A DNA stretch of 64,000 nucleotides, from assembly GCF_020215645.1 (NCBI RefSeq), contig NZ_CP084058.1, forward strand, positions 8,370,001-8,434,000, read 5' to 3'. The notes below the pieces were generated by a model that made no database searches, had not been told where the DNA came from, and worked only from the letters and a program-made list of their open reading frames with translations. Every line of letters begins with the position of its first letter. Position 1 is the first letter of the stretch. Below are positions 9,204 through 17,260 of the stretch, piece by piece. The position numbers and the translations under genes were made by a program. Source of the stretch: Nonomuraea gerenzanensis. GTDB lineage: Bacteria; Actinomycetota; Actinomycetes; Streptosporangiales; Streptosporangiaceae.

Positions 9204-10661
9204 TCAGGGCCCGCCGCGCACGGGTACGGCGGTGTCCCGGTGGGTTTCGAGGAGGCGGAGCCAGACCTCACTGAGCGCCGGGCAGGCCGGGACGGCGTGC
9301 CGGAGGCGGTTCAGCGGGATCTCACCGATGATGGCGAACGTCGCCGACTGGAGAAGCCCGGCGACGCCACGCCCGGCGAAGGTCGCGCCCAGGAGGGTGC
9401 CGCAGGCAGGGTCGAGGAGGATGCGGGCATGGCACCGACGACCGGGGCCGTGCCGCTGGGCGCCGGCGACGAGGTCGTGGTCGTGGGCGTGGGCGTGGTC
9501 GTGGGCGTGGTCGTGGGCGTGGTCGTGGTCGACGATGTCGACCTCCCGGCCCAGCCGCGCGGCCTCGGCGGCGGTGAGGCCGACGGAGGCGACCACGGGG
9601 TCGGCGAAGAGCACCTGGGGGACGGCGACGTGATCGGCCGTCCCGGTGTGGCGGCTCCACGGGCTGCGGTCGAGGGGATGGTCACGGGCGCGGTCGGCGA
9701 TGACCGTACCGGCGATCCTCGCCTGGTAGGTGCCCTGGTGGGTGAGGAGGGCGCGCTGGTTGACGTCGCCGACGGCATACAGCCAATCCCCGGTCACGCC
9801 GGGCACGGTGTAGGTGTCGTCGCTCGGCAGCCAGCCACCGGGGCGCAAGCCGACGGTCTCCAGGCCGAGGTCGTCGGTGCGGGGAGCGCGGCCGGTCGCC
9901 AGCAGGAGTTCGTCGGCATGGAGCACCTCTCCGCCGGACAGGACGAGCCGGACATCCGTGGCGCGGGTCGCGGCGGCGAGGGTGGTGCCGAACCGCAGCT
10001 CGACGCCCGAGGCGCGGAGCGCGTCGGTGACCAGGTCGGCGGCGAAACGTTCCATCCGGGGAAGCAGCCCGGGCTCCTTGACGACGAGGGTGACCTGCGA
10101 GCCGAGGGCCTGCCAGGCGGTGGCCAGCTCGACGGCGACGCCGCCCCCGCCGACGATGGCCAGCCGGGGCGGGACCCGGGTGGCGCCGGCGGCTTCGCGG
10201 CTGGTCCAGGGCCGCAGGCCGGCGAGGCCCGGCAGCGCGGGGAGGGCGGCGCGGGTTCCGGTGCACACGGCCACGGCGTGCCGGGCCGCCAGCCGCAGTC
10301 TCGCGCCGTCCGCACTGGTCACCTCAACGATCCGTGGCCCGGACAGCCGGCCGTGCCCGCGGATCAGGGTGACGCCCGCCCGCTCCAGCCCTTGCCGGCG
10401 ACCCGACCTTCTGCCGCGATGCCGCAGGAGGGCTGCGACGTCCGGCGGGCCCGGGTCGATGCCGGGCCTGCCGCGTGCCTCGGCGTGCGGCAGGACCGGC
10501 CGCGGCAGCGCTTCGCCGGATTCGCACGGCCGGGAGGAGCCTTCTCCGCCGGCCGGTTCGGCTGCCACGATGACGGTGCTCAGCCCGGCGGCGGCCGTCC
10601 GGGCGGCGACGTTCTCGCCGGCCGGTCCGGCGCCGATGACGACGACGTCGCAGATACGCAC
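9204..10661 (-). CDS. pyridine-nucleotide-disulfide-oxidoreductase-like flavoprotein, redox motif lost
   Basis: A 485-residue flavoprotein of the lipoamide dehydrogenase/mercuric reductase superfamily. Visible are the FAD site DVVVIGAGPAGENVAA (about 5-20), the NAD(P) site LAIVGGGGVAVELATAW, the FAD-contact YAVGDVNQRALLTHQG, and a dimerisation domain with AIIGEIPLNRLRHAVPACPA and VWLRLLE. The family's active disulfide segment (GGxCxxxxCxPSK) reads GGEGSSRPCESGEAL: the first Cys is Gly and the PSK lysine is lost, so classic disulfide chemistry is unlikely. A His/Asp-rich insert interrupts the dimerisation domain. GTG 10661 is preceded by GGAGATCC. It may act as an NAD(P)H oxidoreductase or be decaying; I cannot decide. 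Confidence 0.85.
   Translation of the reverse strand: MRICDVVVIGAGPAGENVAARTAAAGLSTVIVAAEPAGGEGSSRPCESGEALPRPVLPHAEARGRPGIDPGPPDVAALLRHRGRRSGRRQGLERAGVTLIRGHGRLSGPRIVEVTSADGARLRLAARHAVAVCTGTRAALPALPGLAGLRPWTSREAAGATRVPPRLAIVGGGGVAVELATAWQALGSQVTLVVKEPGLLPRMERFAADLVTDALRASGVELRFGTTLAAATRATDVRLVLSGGEVLHADELLLATGRAPRTDDLGLETVGLRPGGWLPSDDTYTVPGVTGDWLYAVGDVNQRALLTHQGTYQARIAGTVIADRARDHPLDRSPWSRHTGTADHVAVPQVLFADPVVASVGLTAAEAARLGREVDIVDHDHAHDHAHDHAHAHDHDLVAGAQRHGPGRRCHARILLDPACGTLLGATFAGRGVAGLLQSATFAIIGEIPLNRLRHAVPACPALSEVWLRLLETHRDTAVPVRGGP
9474..9532 (-). repeat. 6/12-bp tandem repeat coding a His-Asp-Ala tract
   Basis: The plus strand alternates gtcgtgggc and gtggtc units. Read on the coding strand this gives DHDHAHDHAHDHAHAHDHD, ten His among 19 residues, inserted where relatives have a short loop before VAGA. 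It looks like replication-slippage expansion kept in frame, with metal-binding potential. Confidence 0.9.
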
Positions 10662-10786
10662 AGGATCTCCAGAGTGTGGTGCTCCGCCCTCCCCCCGGGG
10701 GACAGCGGATGGGTGGCGGCCCGCCTGCATCGGCTGAGTGAGAGGTCGGACGCTCCCACTTTCGGCTGTGACCCGATCGCGCACAT

Positions 10787-10800
10787 CCGTCATCTGACGG
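10787..10800. promoter_or_regulatory. palindrome in divergent promoter region
   Basis: CCGTCA-tc-TGACGG is a 14-base perfect inverted repeat in the 264-base gap between the divergent flavoprotein gene and the second LuxR-type regulator. It is a candidate operator for either; no other strong site was seen in this gap. Confidence 0.35.
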
Positions 10801-10925
10801 TGAGCCGGAGGACGACCGCCCGTGCCTCCCGGCGAGCAGACCAGGGACACTCCCTGGGGCTCCGCGGCCCCCTGCCGGGCCAGGCTGATCCCTGGGCAGG
10901 TCAAGAGGAAAACGGGGAGTCAGCG

Positions 10926-13589
10926 ATGGTGATCATCGGCAGGGATCGGGAGCGGGCGGAGATCTCCGACATGGTGACGTCCACCACCGGCCGGGTGCTC
11001 GTCGTGCGGGGCGAGGCGGGAGTGGGCAAGAGCGCTCTGCTGGAGGAGGCGGCGGAGCTGGCCGTCCGGGACGGCCAGCTCGTGAGCCGGATCACGGGGG
11101 TCGAGGTCGAATCCGAGCTGCCCTATTCCGGGCTGCACCAGTTCCTCTACCAACTGCTCCCGCTCCACGACGACAGCCGCACCGTGCTCGACGCCGTCAC
11201 CAGGCCGCGAGCCGACGCTCCCCCCACGGTGATGACGCTCGGCATCGCGATGCTCGACCTGCTGTCGGACATCGCCGCCCGGCGTCCTGTGCTGGTGATC
11301 CTCGATGACGGCCAGTGGCTCGACGACTCCAGCGCCGACGTCTTCGGCTTCGTCGGCCGCCGGATCGGGGGCGTCCCTGTGAAGCTGCTGGTCGCCGTCC
11401 GGGACGAGGTCGGCTCCCGGTTCGACACTGCGGTGCTGCCCGAGATCTCGATCGGCCCGCTCGCCGACGAGGACGCGGTCCGCCTGCTCGACCAGCACCA
11501 CCCCGCCCTGGCCGAGCGGGTCCGCGAATGGGTGCTGGACCAGGCTCTCGGCAACCCCCTCGCGCTGCTGGAACTACCGTCCCAGGCCGGCCCCGCGGGA
11601 CTGCCGCGCAAGCTGCACCACCTGTACGGCTCCCGCATCGCCGCGCTCAGTGCCCCGGCCCGCATGGAGCTGCTGATGGGCGCGCTCGACGGCGTCGGCA
11701 CCCGGCCGGGCGACGGCGGGCCGACGCGGCGCCACCGGATGCGCAACGTCGACGAGGCCGTGGCGTCCGGCCTGCTGGACACCGAACCGATCACCGGGGA
11801 CATCACCTTCCGCCATCCGCTGGTCCGGTCGAGTGTCGTGCAGCTGGCGAGTCCCGAGCAGCGCCGGGCGGCGCATCGCGCGCTCGCGGAAGTCCACCGC
11901 GACGACCTCGAACGGCGTGCGAGGCATCTGGCCGCGGCCTGTGTCGAACCCGACGAGGAGGCCGCCCAGGTGCTGGAGGCCGCGGCCGACTCGGCGATCC
12001 GCCGCGGCGGCGCCACCACCGCCGTCGGCTGGCTGACCCGCGCGGCCGAGCTGAGCGAGGACGCCGCCGAACAGGCCCGGCGGCGCAGCTACGCGACGTT
12101 CCTGTCCGGATACGCGGCCCGGCCCGGCAGCGAGCTGCCCCCGGCCCATCTCACCTCCGCTCCGGACGCCACCGTCAACGCCATCCACCAGGCGTTCTTC
12201 GAGGACGGTGACGTGCGCGCCGCCCACCGGCAGGCGATGGCGGCGATCGAGCGCCTGCGAGGCGGGTCCGCCGAGACCCTCGCCCGCCTGCAGGTTCTCC
12301 TGCTCGCCGTCAACCAGTACGCCGCCGACCCCGCCATGTGGAACGAGACCCATGGGATGCTCGCGTCCCTCGGCGCTCTCGTCACCGAGCAGACCCAGAT
12401 CTACAGCAACACCTGGAGCGACGTGATCCTGCACGGGCGGGGCTGGGCGGGGCCCTTGGAGCAGGCCGCGGCGAACCTGCCGGACCTGGAGCCCTGGGAC
12501 GTCACCCGCCTGGCCACCGCGGCCTACCACCTCGACGTCCTCAGCCAGTACCGGCCTCATCTGGAACGCGTGGTGGATCGCGAGCTGGCGACCGGCACCG
12601 TGTTCAGCGGCATGCTCATGCTGACGATGATCTTGCTGGACCAGCTGGGGTCCGGCGACTGGGACGCCGCTGAGCGGACCGGCGAACGGGCTCTGGCTCT
12701 GGAGATCGAGCACGGCCGTCAGCTGCTCGCCTACCAGACACGTGCCCATCTGGCGCAGCTCGCGGCGCTGCGTGGCCAGATCGACCGGGCCCTCGAACTG
12801 CGGGCCGAGGTCGACGCCTGGGCCAGGCCGCGCGGCGTCGGCTTCGTCACCGGCCTCACCGACTCCATCGCCATGACGGCCGCGTTGAGCTCGGGCGACT
12901 ACGAGGCCGCCTACCGCCACGCGGTCGGCATCACGACCCCGGGTACGTTCCGGCCCTACTGCGGCCCGGCCTCACGGACCCTCCTCGACCTCGTCGAGGC
13001 GGCCCTGCACACCGGCCGCACCGCGCAGGCCCGCCGCCACGCCCTCGCCGCCCGCGACGCGGGCTTCGCCGGCCTCTCCCCGCGCCTGGCCCTGACGTGC
13101 TACGGGGCGCTCGCGATGACCGCGGACTCCGACCGGGAGGCCGCCGAGATGTTCGAACGGGCCATCTCGCATCCGGCGGCCGCGCGGTTCCCGTTCGAAT
13201 CGGCCCGGATCGAGCTGGCCCATGGCATCCGCCTGCGCCACACGCGCGAACGCCCCGCCGCCCAGTCGCTCCTCGCCCACGCCGCCGGGACCTTCGAACG
13301 GCTCGGTGCCGCCGCATGGGCAGAGCGGGCCGGCGCCGAACTGCGGATCATCGGAGCAGCACCGCCGGCCGCCGACCCGTACACGTCGCTGACCTGGCAG
13401 GAACAGCGCATCGCCGACCTCGCCGCCAGCGGCCTGACCAACAAGGAGATCGGCGCGCGGCTCCGCCTGTCACCGCGTACCGTCAGCTCCCATCTGTACC
13501 GGGTCTTCCCGAAGCTGGGGGTCACCACGCGCGCGGCCCTCCGGGACGCGATGAACCGCCACGACCGGGTCACGGCGTCGAAGGACTGA
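10926..13589 (+). CDS. LuxR-family STAND/LAL transcriptional regulator
   Basis: An 887-residue paralogue in architecture of the regulator at 6161. Walker A is RGEAGVGKSALLEE (about 28-41) and Walker B is PVLVILDDGQWLDD (about 121-134). A helical repeat-rich centre precedes a C-terminal LuxR HTH (LTWQEQRIADLAASGLTNKE ... RLSPRTVSSHLYRVFPKLGV). ATG 10926 follows GGGGAG by about 7 bases. It is divergent from the flavoprotein gene, so regulation of that gene is plausible but unproven. A longer upstream open frame exists but lies antisense to the flavoprotein and is rejected. Confidence 0.93.
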   Translation: MVIIGRDRERAEISDMVTSTTGRVLVVRGEAGVGKSALLEEAAELAVRDGQLVSRITGVEVESELPYSGLHQFLYQLLPLHDDSRTVLDAVTRPRADAPPTVMTLGIAMLDLLSDIAARRPVLVILDDGQWLDDSSADVFGFVGRRIGGVPVKLLVAVRDEVGSRFDTAVLPEISIGPLADEDAVRLLDQHHPALAERVREWVLDQALGNPLALLELPSQAGPAGLPRKLHHLYGSRIAALSAPARMELLMGALDGVGTRPGDGGPTRRHRMRNVDEAVASGLLDTEPITGDITFRHPLVRSSVVQLASPEQRRAAHRALAEVHRDDLERRARHLAAACVEPDEEAAQVLEAAADSAIRRGGATTAVGWLTRAAELSEDAAEQARRRSYATFLSGYAARPGSELPPAHLTSAPDATVNAIHQAFFEDGDVRAAHRQAMAAIERLRGGSAETLARLQVLLLAVNQYAADPAMWNETHGMLASLGALVTEQTQIYSNTWSDVILHGRGWAGPLEQAAANLPDLEPWDVTRLATAAYHLDVLSQYRPHLERVVDRELATGTVFSGMLMLTMILLDQLGSGDWDAAERTGERALALEIEHGRQLLAYQTRAHLAQLAALRGQIDRALELRAEVDAWARPRGVGFVTGLTDSIAMTAALSSGDYEAAYRHAVGITTPGTFRPYCGPASRTLLDLVEAALHTGRTAQARRHALAARDAGFAGLSPRLALTCYGALAMTADSDREAAEMFERAISHPAAARFPFESARIELAHGIRLRHTRERPAAQSLLAHAAGTFERLGAAAWAERAGAELRIIGAAPPAADPYTSLTWQEQRIADLAASGLTNKEIGARLRLSPRTVSSHLYRVFPKLGVTTRAALRDAMNRHDRVTASKD

Positions 13590-13763
13590 CGCGCCGGGGC
13601 CGGGCACCACCAGCCTTCGCCACGGATCAGTACCTCGAAGAAGTCAATTGACGCAAGAGCGACGTGGCGTCCCGGACGTACCGTCGTCAGCACCCGAGCC
13701 CCGGCCCGATCCGGCCGGTGCGACGGCGGCACAGTCGGAGTCTTCAAGAAAGAGGTATGGCTC

Positions 13764-14420
13764 GTGAGCGGATCACTGAGCTTCGGAGCGGCGGGAACCG
13801 CCAGGAGCGACCGGACGCACACGCTGTTCGCGCAGACGACGGGATACCTGGCGGCCACGGCCGGGCTGTTCGCGCTCGGCGCCTACGCGGGCCGCGGCCT
13901 GCCGGGCGGCCTCGGCGTCATCGCCCTCGTCGCCGCGATCGGTAGCCTGATCGGCATGCAGGTCACCGTACGGAGATCGACGCCGTGGACGGTGACGCTG
14001 CTGGCCGCGTTCGGCGTGCTGGTCGGGCTGGCGACAGCGCCCGCGCTGGCCGCGTACGCCGGCGCGGACCCGCGGGCGCTGTGGCAGGCCGGCGGGGCGA
14101 CCGCGCTGTTCGTCGCCGGGTTCGGCGCCGTCGGCTACGCCACCCGGCGCGATCTGGCGATCGTCGCGAGGATCGGTTTCTGGGCGTTGCTGGCCCTCAT
14201 CGTCTTCGGCCTCGTGCTCGTCTTCGTCGACATCCCGGACGGTGACCTGATCTACTCCGTCCTCGGACTGGTGATCTTCGCGGGCCTCACGATGGTCGAC
14301 TTCCAGCGGCTGCGCCGATCGACGGACCTCGACTCCGCGCCGCTGCTGGCGGCGTCGATCTTCCTCGACGTGCTGAACGTGTTCCTGTTCTTCACCCAGA
14401 TCTTCTCCCGCAATGACTAG
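13764..14420 (+). CDS. Bax inhibitor-1/YccA-like membrane protein
   Basis: A 218-residue integral membrane protein with seven hydrophobic segments, from TTGYLAATAGLFALGAY to LLAASIFLDVLNVFLFFTQI. The end (FLDVLNVFLFFTQIFSRND) and TMVDFQRLRRS are hallmark features of the Bax inhibitor-1 (UPF0005) family, thought to be pH-sensitive calcium leak channels in bacteria. The start is GTG 13764, about 8 bases after AAAGAGG. It stands alone downstream of the LuxR gene with a 174-base gap in which I see nothing notable. Confidence 0.88.
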   Translation: MSGSLSFGAAGTARSDRTHTLFAQTTGYLAATAGLFALGAYAGRGLPGGLGVIALVAAIGSLIGMQVTVRRSTPWTVTLLAAFGVLVGLATAPALAAYAGADPRALWQAGGATALFVAGFGAVGYATRRDLAIVARIGFWALLALIVFGLVLVFVDIPDGDLIYSVLGLVIFAGLTMVDFQRLRRSTDLDSAPLLAASIFLDVLNVFLFFTQIFSRND

Positions 14421-14489
14421 CGGGCAGAGCACGGGCGTGCCCACCGCGACCGCGGGCCTGCCGCGCACGGGCGGTCTGGCGGCGCGCTC

Positions 14490-14801
14490 ATGAACTGGAT
14501 CCTGCTCCAAGCCATGTTCATGGCGAACGTCACCCCGCCGGTGGAGCTGACCGGCTGGGTCCTCGACGACACGAGGCCGGCCCACGCCGACCACTGGCTC
14601 ATCGAGATCGCCTACGAGGTGATCGCCGCGGAGACGACCTGCGGGGCCTGCGGCGCGCCACTCGGCGCGGCGGTCGTGCGGTCGGGCCACTGGCCGGTCA
14701 AGGTCCTCGCCCACTGCACCGGCCCGGGACGGCACCGTCACCGCGCCCGCGTCCGGCGGTCGGGGAAGGGACTCCTGCTGCGGCCCCTGACTGCGAGGTG
14801 A
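14490..14801 (+). CDS. small hypothetical protein with a CxxC motif
   Basis: A 103-residue frame (MNWILLQAMFMANVTPPVEL ... TTCGACGAPLG ... AHCTGPGRHRHRARVRRS) 69 bases after the Bax-inhibitor-like gene. A CGAC knuckle, a later Cys and a His/Arg-rich tail suggest a small metal-binding protein, but only one CxxC pair is present. There is no clear ribosome site. Function unknown; it may be non-coding. The following 240 bases (14802-15040) show no gene I can support. Confidence 0.4.
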   Translation: MNWILLQAMFMANVTPPVELTGWVLDDTRPAHADHWLIEIAYEVIAAETTCGACGAPLGAAVVRSGHWPVKVLAHCTGPGRHRHRARVRRSGKGLLLRPLTAR

Positions 14802-15058
14802 GCAGGTGATCGTTGTGTGCCGCTCCGGGGACGCAGCGCACACTACGACGTCCTCACTACGTCGGCGACCGGCAGCATCACGGGCCCTTTCACAACATTG
14901 CCGAACGCCCTCACCACCACCCGTGACGATGCGGTCAGCAACCCGTCCACGTCTGGGTTCCTCGTCAGCGCAGTCGATGATCAGACCGGACAAGTGCGCG
15001 CCTGTCGTCGTGAGAAGGCTCGCCAGCACGAGAATCGCGATTGAGTGGCGCACAGGGG

Positions 15059-15529
15059 ATGATGGTGGACATGGGCGAACCGCGTGACTCCGCCGAACGC
15101 TTCACCGTCACGATCGGCCTGCACGAAGACTTCATCGTCGCCCGCGTGGTGGGTGAGCTCGACTACGCCTCTGCCGGATTCCTGCATCAGCAGGTCGGGG
15201 ACGCTTGGGCGACCACGCAACCGGCCGGGCTGGTGGTGGACCTGAGCGGGTTGACGTTCTGCGACTCGATGGGCGTCGGCGTCCTGGTCCTCCTGCTGCG
15301 CCAAAGCCGCGAGCAGCACAGCAACCTCGTGCTGTCGAATCTCCCGCCTCTGCTGGAACGCATCCTGACCATCACCGGCCTGCGCACCGCCTTCCAGGTC
15401 GAAGCCTCGGTCGAAAAGGCCATCCAGGTCATCCAACCCCCGCCGGGGTCGCCGGCCGGGCAGCCGCCCGGGGCGCCCGGGCCCGCCGGCCCCTCGACCC
15501 CCGCACGATCGCCCCGCAGTCGAGCGTGA
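15059..15529 (+). CDS. STAS-domain anti-anti-sigma factor
   Basis: A 156-residue protein. The STAS core runs from FTVTIGLHEDFIVARVVGEL to about residue 120. The phosphorylation motif is LTFCDSMGVGVLVLL, where the Ser in DS is the expected phospho-acceptor of an anti-sigma kinase. A Pro-rich tail (PPPGSPAGQPPGAPGPAGP) follows. Partner-switching logic: the unphosphorylated form captures the kinase and frees a sigma factor. The next gene downstream is the matching kinase-like reading frame. Starts at 15059, 15062 and 15071 are all possible after GGGG. Confidence 0.85.
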   Translation: MMVDMGEPRDSAERFTVTIGLHEDFIVARVVGELDYASAGFLHQQVGDAWATTQPAGLVVDLSGLTFCDSMGVGVLVLLLRQSREQHSNLVLSNLPPLLERILTITGLRTAFQVEASVEKAIQVIQPPPGSPAGQPPGAPGPAGPSTPARSPRSRA

Positions 15530-15582
15530 GGCAGCCGATGGTGGGAAGATTGGCAGGATTCATGCAGGCGAGAGGGGCAGAT

Positions 15583-16403
15583 ATGGGCGAGCATGCCGTG
15601 CTGCGTTGCCTGATAACTGCGGATCTGGCGCTGCTGAGAGATCAGGTGCGCGCCTTCGCGGCAGCGGCCGGGTTCTCCGGGGTCCGGCTGGATGACGTGG
15701 TCCTCGTGGTGGGGAAGCGACGGCGAACGTGCTCGAGCACGGCGGCGGCGCCGGCACTCTCCTGGCGCGCCACGACGCCGGCGGCCTGCGGATCGAGGTG
15801 GTCGATCCGACCGGCACGCTGAGTGCCGAGCAGTTCCAGCACCACATCACGAGCCCACCGCCGATCAGCGGGCGAGGAGGGTGGGGCCTGTGGGCGATCG
15901 CCCGGTTATGCGACGAGGTCAGCCTCGACCACCCCGGCGGAGGAAGCCGTCTGCGGCTGCGCCTGGGCCGACGTGACCGGCTCGTCCCCTCATCCGGGCT
16001 TGAGCGGCGGGCCGGCCCGTCCCCTCTGCCAGATGAACGCACCGCAGACCATCGGGCGTCCTCAGCCGTGAGCCGGCCAGGTGCCGGCCTGCGCGAGGCT
16101 GGCATACGGCGGGAACAGATCGACGAGCTGCGTGAGGGTCAGCAGCCGGGCGAGGGTTCCGTGCACGCCGATCAGCCGGATGGCGCCGCCCAGCTCTTCG
16201 GCCCGGCGTTGCCCGCTGATCAGGACCCAGAGGCCGTGCGAATCGCAGAATCTCAGCTCGCGGGCGTCGATCACGATTCGCGGGGTGGGTTCGTCCAGGA
16301 GCCGGTCGAAGACGCGCAGCAGACAGGGCTGGGTCTGATGGTCCAGCACCCCGTCAAGGGCGACGAGGGAGAAGCCGGACCGCTGCTCGATACTGATCGT
16401 TAA
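15583..16403 (+). pseudogene. anti-sigma-factor HATPase (RsbW-like), frameshifted in a G run
   Basis: From ATG 15583 the protein reads MGEHAVLRCLITADLALLRD ... GFSGVRLDDVVLVVG and then loses homology. In the next frame the text continues NVLEHGGGAGTLLARHDAGG, LRIEVVDPTG, GRGGWGLWAIARLCDEVSL and SRLRLRL. These are the N box (with expected Asn in ATANVLEH) and G boxes of an RsbW/SpoIIAB-type kinase. Restoring one G in the GGGG run near 15713 rejoins VVGEATANVLEH exactly. So this is either a real frameshift (loss of the kinase) or a sequencing error. After the kinase core the frame stays open to 16403, running antisense over the next STAS gene, so the natural end is uncertain. Confidence 0.7.
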
Positions 16404-16412
16404 GAGGTTCAT
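16062..16412 (-). CDS. STAS-domain protein (anti-sigma factor antagonist)
   Basis: A 116-residue STAS protein (MNLLTISIEQRSGFSLVALD ... RELRFCDSHGLWVLISGQRR). The Ser of CDSHG aligns with the regulatory phospho-Ser of SpoIIAA-like proteins; His replaces the usual Met/Ser next to it. It is convergent with the STAS-kinase pair and overlaps the open tail of the kinase frame. I chose ATG 16412 since the STAS fold starts there; upstream GTG starts exist. No clear ribosome site. Confidence 0.8.
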   Translation of the reverse strand: MNLLTISIEQRSGFSLVALDGVLDHQTQPCLLRVFDRLLDEPTPRIVIDARELRFCDSHGLWVLISGQRRAEELGGAIRLIGVHGTLARLLTLTQLVDLFPPYASLAQAGTWPAHG

Positions 16413-16778
16413 GACGGAAAGCTTCGGGGTCAGGCCGGACACCACACCACCACGCTGAGACGTGGCGGTGCGTACGCCCGGCACGGCAGATCACCTTCCC
16501 GTCTCCCCTACCCGGATCTGTCACGCTCACCGCTGGACGGACGCGCCGCCCAACCACCGCGCGAATCACGGCCGTGACCGCGAACACGAGGAGCTGGCCG
16601 CCGCGAGCCGTGGTCGCATGCGGCCGGCGATGTGGGGCCTGCCGCAGCACTGGCCGAGCGTGCCGCCGGAGCGATCCTCACGACGAGAGACGTTGGTGGT
16701 GGAGAACCACTGCTCAGAAGAGGTCTCGGCGCGTCCCCTTCTTCCGGTCCCTCGCGGACGACACCCACGAAGATCCAG

Positions 16779-16852
16779 TGCCGCTCCAGGGATTCGAACC
16801 CTGAACCTCCGCCTCCTGAAGACGGCGCCTCTGCCAGTTGGGCCAGAGCGGC
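16779..16852 (-). tRNA. tRNA with anticodon CAG, short variable loop (atypical Leu-codon reader)
   Basis: A 74-nt cloverleaf: acceptor GCCGCTC/GAGCGGC, D-loop AACTGGCAGA with a 3-bp stem (GCC/GGC), anticodon stem CCGTC/GGCGG around loop TTCAGGA, variable loop of only 5 nt (AGGTT), T-arm CAGGG-TTCGAAT-CCCTG, discriminator A. CCA is not encoded. The anticodon CAG reads CUG (Leu), but bacterial tRNA-Leu is class II with a long variable arm. Identity is therefore doubtful. Confidence 0.75.
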
Positions 16853-16970
16853 TCGGGCCCCGGGCTTGGCTGGCGTGGGCCGGCCCGGGGCGGTGGGCGG
16901 GGTCCGGCCGGGGGGCGCCATTCCCGCCGGCCAGGCCGTGGCCCGCGGCCCTTTTCTTTCAGGGCCGTCG

Positions 16971-17046
16971 TCCGAGTGGCAGGATTCGAACCTGCGGTGC
17001 TCCTGCTCCCAAGGCAGGCGGGCTGACCAAGCTGCCCCACACTCGG
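16971..17046 (-). tRNA. tRNA-Pro(TGG)
   Basis: A 76-nt cloverleaf: acceptor CCGAGTG/CACTCGG, anticodon stem CCTGC/GCAGG with loop CTTGGGA (anticodon TGG), T-arm GCAGG-TTCGAAT-CCTGC, discriminator A. It lies 118 bases upstream of the CAG tRNA on the same strand; a GGCCCT...AGGGCC hairpin (about 16947-16966) sits between them. Confidence 0.93.
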
Positions 17047-17053
17047 TTTTCAC

Positions 17054-17093
17054 AGACAAAAGAGGAAACCGCCTCGGACAAGGCCCGAGACGG
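17054..17093 (-). terminator. intrinsic terminator after the nrdAB-mscS genes
   Basis: On the minus strand CCGTCTCGG-gccttgt-CCGAGGCGG (9-bp stem with one G-U) is followed by TTTCCTCTTTTG. It sits downstream of the mscS stop and just before tRNA-Pro, so it separates the two units. Confidence 0.75.
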
Positions 17094-17130
17094 CTTTCCG
17101 GTAACCCGTGCGTGGGTCAGCCGGAAAGCC
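17092..17130. repeat. long hairpin between mscS and the terminator
   Basis: A perfect 10-bp inverted repeat, GGCTTTCCGG and CCGGAAAGCC, encloses an inner ACCC/GGGT pair. It directly precedes the terminator in transcription order and may be an RNA 3'-end stabiliser or a second terminator element. Confidence 0.6.
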
Positions 17131-17260
17131 TTCGCCGCAGCTCAGGCAGGGTGACGGCGGAGGGTCGTGGCAGAGCTGGGATGAGCACTTCGCCGCCTTT
17201 CGAAGGTGTTCGCCGGACGATGTCCACGGTAAACCGGTGATCGGGTCGCGGGCCACTGGA

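Noticed and set aside
9150..10925. Plus-strand open frame extending the second LuxR-type regulator by almost 600 codons
   Set aside because: It lies antisense to the flavoprotein gene, which has proper FAD and NAD motifs and a good ribosome site; the regulator fold begins at 10926.
14817..15044. 75-codon plus frame before the STAS gene
   Set aside because: No ribosome site, no family, and it overlaps two other equally poor frames; treated as non-coding gap.
16853..16970. A third tRNA between the two minus-strand tRNAs
   Set aside because: The gap is GC-rich with one hairpin only; no T-arm (TTCGA box) is present.
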